Assembly: GCA_017513795.1 (NCBI GenBank)
Contig: JAFXEJ010000070.1
Location: 1-36,233, forward strand
Origin: Ruminococcus sp.
Lineage (GTDB): Bacteria; Bacillota; Clostridia; Oscillospirales; Ruminococcaceae
Direction of reading: 5' to 3'
DNA length: 36,233 bases
The notes below the pieces were generated by a model. It did not search any database. It was not told the DNA's origin and was given only the letters and a program-made list of their open reading frames with translations. How positions within the stretch are numbered: position 1 is the stretch's first letter; every line of letters starts with the position of its first letter. Shown here in pieces: positions 31,429 to 36,233 of the stretch. The position numbers and the translations under genes are program-made.

Positions 31429-34400
31429 ATGTATCTGAAATCACTTGAAATACAGGGCTTTAAGTCCTTTCCGGACAAGATAAGCCTGACCTTTGACAAG
31501 GGACTTACAGCTGTAGTAGGTCCTAACGGCAGCGGAAAAAGTAATATCGGCGACTCGGTGAGGTGGGTTCTCGGAGAGCAGTCTACCAAGACGCTGAGAG
31601 GAAATAAAATGGAGGACGTTATTTTTTCCGGTACCGTTGCAAGAAAACCCATGGGATTTGCAGCTGTTACGCTTAATATCGACAATTCCGACAAGACATT
31701 TCCTGATATGGATGACGAGGTTGCTGTCACGAGAAAGCTCTACAGAAGCGGCGACAGCGAGTATATGATAAACGGAAAATCGTGCCGTCTTAAAGATATA
31801 AACGAGCTTTTCATGGATACAGGTCTTGGTCGTGACGGATATTCAATCATTGGTCAGGGACGTATCGCTGAGATTGTCGGTGCAAAAAGCAACGAGCGCC
31901 GTGATATCTTTGAGGAAGCGGCGGGAATCTCGAAATTCCGCTACAAAAAGCTTGAAGCTGAACGAAAGCTTACATCGGCACAGGAAAATCTTGTGAGACT
32001 GACGGATATACTTTCGGAGCTTGAAGGCAGAGTTGAGCCGCTGCGTATCCAGTCGGAAAAGGCAGCGAAATTCATAAAGCTTGCAGAGCAGAGAAAAACG
32101 CTGGAAATTTCCGTCTGGGTGAATCGTCTTGACGAGCTTAAAGGCAAGCTTGAAGCTCTTGATGAAAAGATACTTGTAAGCAGAAATGAGTATGAAAATA
32201 TCGAAAACGATATCCGCCGTGAGGAGGAGAAAATCAGCGAAGGCTACGCACGGATGCAGGAAAGCACTGTAAAATCCGATGAACTCCGTCAGAAAATGAT
32301 CGAGGAGGAACAGGAAGCGTCCGGCATGAAATCCGGTATAGCCGTTTTCGAGAACGATATAAAGCACTGCGAGGAAGCAATTGAAGCCGCACGTCGGAGT
32401 ATCGGAAATTCCGAGAAAAACAGACAGTCTCTGCTTGATGGAAAGAAATCTGCTGAAAGTAAAATTTCTGAGCTTACAGATGAACTCGGAAAGCTTGAAA
32501 AGGAAATCGCAGAAGCTGAAAAGTCTCTTGCCGGTGCAGAAGCAGAAAGCTCCAGACTCGGTGAAAACGTCGATAAGGCTGGAAGCGAGATAAATGGTCT
32601 CTACATAAAGCAGAGTGAATACCGTTTTGCTGTTGAATCAGCTAAAAATGCGATCAGAGAAGAAAATTCCCGACTTGAGGAAATAAGCGAGGGAAATACA
32701 GATTTCAGCAGAAAGCTGGAGGAGCATCGTCAGCGTCTTTCTGAGGCTGAAAAGGATAAGGAAAAAAATTCTGCCGCAAATCAGGAACTGAAAAACAAAC
32801 TCAGCGGACTGGAAATGCTCTATAAATCAAGGAAAAACGGATTTGAACAGGCAAAGGCGGAATTTGAAAAGGCTCTTTATGAGCTTAAAGACCGCCAGCA
32901 GAGAAGAAAGATTCTGACTGATCTTGAAAATAATATGGAAGGCTTTGCCGGAAGCGTAAAGCTTGTGCTGAAAGCCGGAAAACAGGGAAGAATCAGTGGT
33001 GTTCTTGGAACAGTTGCGCAGAATATCGGTGTAAAGCCAGAGTATGCTGTAGCTGTGGAAACGGCTCTTGGCGGCGCAATGCAGAACATCATCGTTGAGA
33101 ATGAGGATATTGCGAAACGCTGTATCCGCTTCCTGAAAGAACAGCGTGGAGGACGTGCTACATTTCTTCCGCTGACGTCAGTGAACGGCCGTGAGCTTGA
33201 TGAAAAAGGACTTGAGGAATGCAGCGGATTTGTAAGCATTGCAAGCCGGATAATCGAAGCGGATGAGAAGTTCAGCGGAATAATCAGTTCGCTTCTTGGA
33301 AGGATAGCTATTGCCGAGGATATTGATTCGGCTGCGGTTATCGCCAAAAAATACGGCTATAAATTCAGAATCGTCACACTTGACGGTCAGGTTGTAAATG
33401 CCGGAGGATCATTCACCGGCGGTTCGGCGCAGAAATCGGGCGGTATCATCACACGAAAGAACGAGCTTGATACGCTTGATGCTGAAATAGAGAAACTTAC
33501 AGCGCAGCGTGATTCTCTCCGTGATAAGGCTGAAAAGCTTCGTGCGGAATCAGAAAAGCACCGTTACAATACAGAAGCGGTCAGAGAAGAACTTTCACAG
33601 AACGAGAATGAAGCTGTCCGTATAAATGCAGAAATATCGGGCTTGAATTCTCTTATTGAACAGATGAATGCGCAGTCGGAGAATTCTGAAAAGCTTGCAG
33701 AGGACGCAAGACAGAAAATCGCCGCATGTGAAAAAAATATTGCAGACGCTGAAAAAGCGCTTCTTGAAACAGAGGAGCAGATACGTCTTGCAGAGGAAAA
33801 GCTTGCTGAGGGACAGGGCGTCCGTGAGGAACTTCGTCTTAAAAGAGGAAAGCTTTCGGAAAGACTTTCACAGCTGAAAATTCAGGGGATAGAGCTTTCC
33901 GGCAGTATAAGGAATCTTGAATCCGAGGTCGGAAGATATGACGAAAGTCTTGACGCTCTCAGCCGTGACAGCAAGGATGCTGAGGATGAAATAAATCGTC
34001 AGAAGGATATCATAGCACATAAGCAGATAGATATCGAAAAGCTGAGAACACGTCTTGCCGGTTTCAAGGATAATACTGCGGCATATCAGGAGCAGATTCA
34101 GCGTTATCAGGATATGCATACTGAGCAGAATCGTCTTGTAAACGAAATGACAAAGGGACTGAAACAGTTCAATGAAGCTAAGGAAAAGCTTTCCGGCGAG
34201 ATAACACGTCTTGAAGAACGCCGTGAAGCCATCTGCCGTGACAACGACTACATTATAAAGCAGCTTCTTGAGGTCTATGAGCTGACACGCTCCGAAGCTG
34301 TTGCGCTTGCTGAAAAGATAGAGGATATCTCAAAGGCGCAGAGAGAGCTTACAGAGGTCAAAAACAAGATTCGTGCTCTTGGAAATGTAAACGTTGAAGC

Positions 34401-35001
34401 AATTGAGGAATACAAGGAAGTATCGGAGAGATATCAGTTCCTTTCAGCACAGATAGCAGATGTCCAGAGGTCAAAGGCTGAGCTTGAAAAGATAATCAGC
34501 GGACTTACAGAAGAAATGTGCAGGATATTCTCCGAGAGCTTTGTGATAATAAATTCAAATTTCAAGGAAATATTCGTTGAGCTTTTCGGCGGAGGAAAGG
34601 CAGAGCTTATCCTCACAGATCCGGAAAATGTTCTTGAATCCGGAATTGAAATCAGCGTTGCGCCGCCCGGAAAGGTTATCAAGAATCTTATTTCGCTTTC
34701 AGGCGGAGAGCAGTCGTTTGTGGCGATAGCTATCTATTTTGCGATACTAAAACTTCGTCCGGCACCGTTCTGTATACTGGACGAGATCGACGCCGCACTT
34801 GACGAGGTAAATGTCCGCAAATACGCACAGTATCTCAAAAAGTTTACTGATACAACACAGTTCGTTCTTGTAACTCACAGACGAAGCGCAATGGAGGAGG
34901 CGAATGTGCTTTACGGAGTTACCATGCAAGAGGACGGAATATCAAAGCTTCTGAAAATGGAACAGGTAGATTTTCAGGAGGATACAGCCTCTGTAGAATG
35001 A
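31429..35001 (+). CDS. smc: Chromosome segregation ATPase SMC
   Basis: ATG 31429 follows GGAGGTG. The 1190-residue protein has an N-terminal Walker A (GPNGSGKSNI, 31-40), a long heptad-rich coiled coil, a hinge (about 521-660, from GRISGVLGTVAQ to GGSFTGGSAQ), a second coiled coil, and a C-terminal ABC signature LSGGEQ (about 1090) and Walker B FCILDEIDAALD (about 1115). The length is typical. With ScpA/ScpB (not in this window) it compacts and organises the chromosome. It is followed by ftsY after 45 nt, as in many Firmicutes. Confidence 0.98.
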   Translation: MYLKSLEIQGFKSFPDKISLTFDKGLTAVVGPNGSGKSNIGDSVRWVLGEQSTKTLRGNKMEDVIFSGTVARKPMGFAAVTLNIDNSDKTFPDMDDEVAVTRKLYRSGDSEYMINGKSCRLKDINELFMDTGLGRDGYSIIGQGRIAEIVGAKSNERRDIFEEAAGISKFRYKKLEAERKLTSAQENLVRLTDILSELEGRVEPLRIQSEKAAKFIKLAEQRKTLEISVWVNRLDELKGKLEALDEKILVSRNEYENIENDIRREEEKISEGYARMQESTVKSDELRQKMIEEEQEASGMKSGIAVFENDIKHCEEAIEAARRSIGNSEKNRQSLLDGKKSAESKISELTDELGKLEKEIAEAEKSLAGAEAESSRLGENVDKAGSEINGLYIKQSEYRFAVESAKNAIREENSRLEEISEGNTDFSRKLEEHRQRLSEAEKDKEKNSAANQELKNKLSGLEMLYKSRKNGFEQAKAEFEKALYELKDRQQRRKILTDLENNMEGFAGSVKLVLKAGKQGRISGVLGTVAQNIGVKPEYAVAVETALGGAMQNIIVENEDIAKRCIRFLKEQRGGRATFLPLTSVNGRELDEKGLEECSGFVSIASRIIEADEKFSGIISSLLGRIAIAEDIDSAAVIAKKYGYKFRIVTLDGQVVNAGGSFTGGSAQKSGGIITRKNELDTLDAEIEKLTAQRDSLRDKAEKLRAESEKHRYNTEAVREELSQNENEAVRINAEISGLNSLIEQMNAQSENSEKLAEDARQKIAACEKNIADAEKALLETEEQIRLAEEKLAEGQGVREELRLKRGKLSERLSQLKIQGIELSGSIRNLESEVGRYDESLDALSRDSKDAEDEINRQKDIIAHKQIDIEKLRTRLAGFKDNTAAYQEQIQRYQDMHTEQNRLVNEMTKGLKQFNEAKEKLSGEITRLEERREAICRDNDYIIKQLLEVYELTRSEAVALAEKIEDISKAQRELTEVKNKIRALGNVNVEAIEEYKEVSERYQFLSAQIADVQRSKAELEKIISGLTEEMCRIFSESFVIINSNFKEIFVELFGGGKAELILTDPENVLESGIEISVAPPGKVIKNLISLSGGEQSFVAIAIYFAILKLRPAPFCILDEIDAALDEVNVRKYAQYLKKFTDTTQFVLVTHRRSAMEEANVLYGVTMQEDGISKLLKMEQVDFQEDTASVE

Positions 35002-35016
35002 TTTCTGATGATTCAC

Positions 35017-35031
35017 GCCGCATAATGCGGC
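35017..35031 (+). other. Small hairpin upstream of the ftsY ribosome binding site
   Basis: GCCGCA (35017-35022) and TGCGGC (35026-35031) form a 6-bp stem with a 3-nt loop, 5 nt before the GGGAG (35037-35041) of ftsY. It could affect initiation or processing of the smc-ftsY mRNA. Confidence 0.5.
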
Positions 35032-35046
35032 AGATTGGGAGTATTT

Positions 35047-36233
35047 ATGGGAATTATAGCAAAAATTGCAGCTGGTCTCAGAAAGACCAAGGCGAGCTTT
35101 CTTGGCAGACTTAAAAGAATTTTCAATTCCTTCACAAAGATAGATGAGGAGCTTTTTGAAGAACTTGAAGAAGCTATGATAATGAGCGATATCGGCGTTG
35201 AAACATCGCTTGAAATATGCGACAGGCTCCGTAAAAAGATCAAGGAGAGAGGAATCACCGATCCCAATGAGATAATGGAGCTTATTCAGGAGGTAATCGG
35301 CGAGATTATGGGTGATGATACAGGTCTTGATCTCACACAGTCTCCAGCAGTTATCATGGTAATCGGCGTAAACGGCGCCGGAAAGACAACCACAATAGGA
35401 AAGCTCTGTCACCAGTTCAAGAAGGAAAAGAAAAAGGTTCTTGTTGCGGCAGCGGATACTTTCCGTGCAGCCGCTATAGATCAGCTTGAGGTATGGACTG
35501 AGCGTGCCGGCGTAGATATCGTGAAGCACGCCGAGGGTTCTGATCCGGGAGCTGTAGTTTATGACGCTCTTGAAGCGGCAAAGGCAAGAGATTGCGATGT
35601 TGTTATAATCGACACAGCCGGACGTCTTCACAATAAGAAGAATCTTATGGATGAGCTTGCGAAGATCAACAGAATTATTGATAACAAGGCAGGAGAATGC
35701 TCTCGTGAGGTGCTTCTTGTCCTTGATGCAACTACAGGTCAGAATGCCGTAAATCAGGCAAAGCTGTTCAGTGAGACTGCTCCTATCACCGGAATTGTCC
35801 TTACAAAGCTTGACGGAACAGCTAAGGGCGGAATTGTAATTTCAATAAAGAATGAGCTTGGAATTCCTGTAAAGCTTATCGGTGTCGGCGAGAAAATCGA
35901 CGATTTACAGCCGTTTGACAGCCGTACATTTGTCGAGGCGCTGTTCAGTGATACTGATTTTGACTCTGAGGATGAAGACGAGGACGATATCATTTCTGAT
36001 GAAGAATCCGAGGATACTGAGGAATTCGAGGAAAATGAGGAAATCGCTGAGGAAACTGAGGAAATCGAGGAAGTCGAGGAAACTGAGGAAACTGAGGAAT
36101 CTGAGGAAGTCGAAGAAATCGAGGAAATCGAGGAATCTGAGGAAATCGCAGAGGAAGAAGTTGTTGAAGAAGCTGATGAGGAATCCTATGATGAGGAAGA
36201 ATCTGATGACGATGACGACGACGATGATAACGA
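35047..36233 (+). CDS. ftsY: Signal recognition particle receptor FtsY with acidic C-terminal tail (3' partial)
   Basis: ATG 35047 follows GGGAG (35037-35041). The frame stays open to the window end (395 codons). The NG core occupies about residues 1-300: a short N domain (DEELFEELEEAMIMSDIG), P-loop VNGAGKTTTIGKL, DTFRAAAIDQL, DTAGRL and TKLDGTAKGG, ending with FVEALF. Normal FtsY ends here. This protein continues with at least 95 residues rich in Glu/Asp (repeats of E-E-x such as EETEEIEEVEETEETEE) and a final run of Asp. Conversely, the usual N-terminal acidic A domain is absent, the N domain starting almost at the first residue. FtsY is the membrane docking GTPase for SRP-ribosome complexes. 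Confidence 0.95.
   Translation, partial: MGIIAKIAAGLRKTKASFLGRLKRIFNSFTKIDEELFEELEEAMIMSDIGVETSLEICDRLRKKIKERGITDPNEIMELIQEVIGEIMGDDTGLDLTQSPAVIMVIGVNGAGKTTTIGKLCHQFKKEKKKVLVAAADTFRAAAIDQLEVWTERAGVDIVKHAEGSDPGAVVYDALEAAKARDCDVVIIDTAGRLHNKKNLMDELAKINRIIDNKAGECSREVLLVLDATTGQNAVNQAKLFSETAPITGIVLTKLDGTAKGGIVISIKNELGIPVKLIGVGEKIDDLQPFDSRTFVEALFSDTDFDSEDEDEDDIISDEESEDTEEFEENEEIAEETEEIEEVEETEETEESEEVEEIEEIEESEEIAEEEVVEEADEESYDEEESDDDDDDDDN
36024..36150 (+). repeat. Imperfect 9-bp coding repeat (GAG GAA xxx) in the ftsY tail
   Basis: The codon pair GAG-GAA recurs roughly every three codons, each followed by a variable codon (ATC, ACT, GTC, TCT or TTC). The regular period suggests slippage-type expansion and possible length variation. 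Confidence 0.8.

Noticed and set aside
34699-34740. Non-standard SMC signature LSGGEQSFVAIAI
   Set aside because: This variant of the ABC signature is, to my knowledge, common in clostridial SMC proteins and is not evidence of loss of function.
34942-35631. A 229-codon open frame opposite smc/ftsY
   Set aside because: It covers the FtsY NG motifs on the other strand and spans a gene boundary; not protein-like.

Overview
The window reads as a chromosomal segment of a fibre-degrading Ruminococcus (Clostridia, Oscillospirales). The reasons are three secreted plant cell-wall enzymes ending in ruminococcal-type dockerins, Thr/Pro-rich linkers, a CBM77-like pectin-binding module, BspA-like leucine-rich-repeat proteins, and a Firmicutes-type housekeeping cluster with strong Shine-Dalgarno sites. 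Dockerin style and moderate GC are closest to my knowledge of R. albus/R. flavefaciens relatives; the species cannot be fixed from the sequence alone. 

Layout: (1) 1-2088, + strand: the 3' part of an LRR protein with a Lys/Pro-rich tandem-repeat region and a C-terminal zinc ribbon, then a Thr-rich lipoprotein. (2) 2089-2464: a gene-free stretch packed with inverted repeats, including a 25-bp perfect palindrome and a four-hairpin GC-rich module. (3) 2465-10602: a GH5 lipoprotein (- strand), a DUF1846 protein and a giant two-domain PL1 pectate lyase with dockerin (+ strand), with clear sigma-A promoters. (4) 10733-20996, all - strand: hpt, a GH31 alpha-xylosidase, a short ftsH, a GH9-CBM3-dockerin cellulase, a CBM35-GH26-dockerin mannanase, and a second, membrane-anchored LRR protein. 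(5) 21115-36233, all + strand: spoIIR, then infC-rpmI-rplT behind a perfect promoter and an attenuator-type leader, then a TrmH-family methyltransferase, dprA, topA, trmFO, plsX, rnc, a radical SAM protein, smc and ftsY (open at the window end).

How the genes fit together: the carbohydrate genes cover pectin (PL1), beta-glucan/xyloglucan backbone (GH5, GH9), xyloglucan side chains (GH31, no signal peptide, so it would act on imported oligosaccharides) and mannan (GH26). Three enzymes carry dockerins for cohesin docking, while the GH5 enzyme is tethered by lipid. The downstream cluster is core translation, DNA topology, lipid synthesis, RNA processing, chromosome condensation and SRP-receptor functions.

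Most notable: plsX has an in-frame TAA that splits an otherwise intact gene; FtsY lacks the usual N-terminal acidic domain and instead carries a long, repetitive acidic C-terminal tail; infC appears to start at ATT behind an attenuator; GH26 and the TrmH-family gene appear to start at TTG; GH31 sits between ftsH and hpt; and several unexplained inverted-repeat elements occupy intergenic DNA. I found no tRNA, rRNA, CRISPR array or transposase gene.
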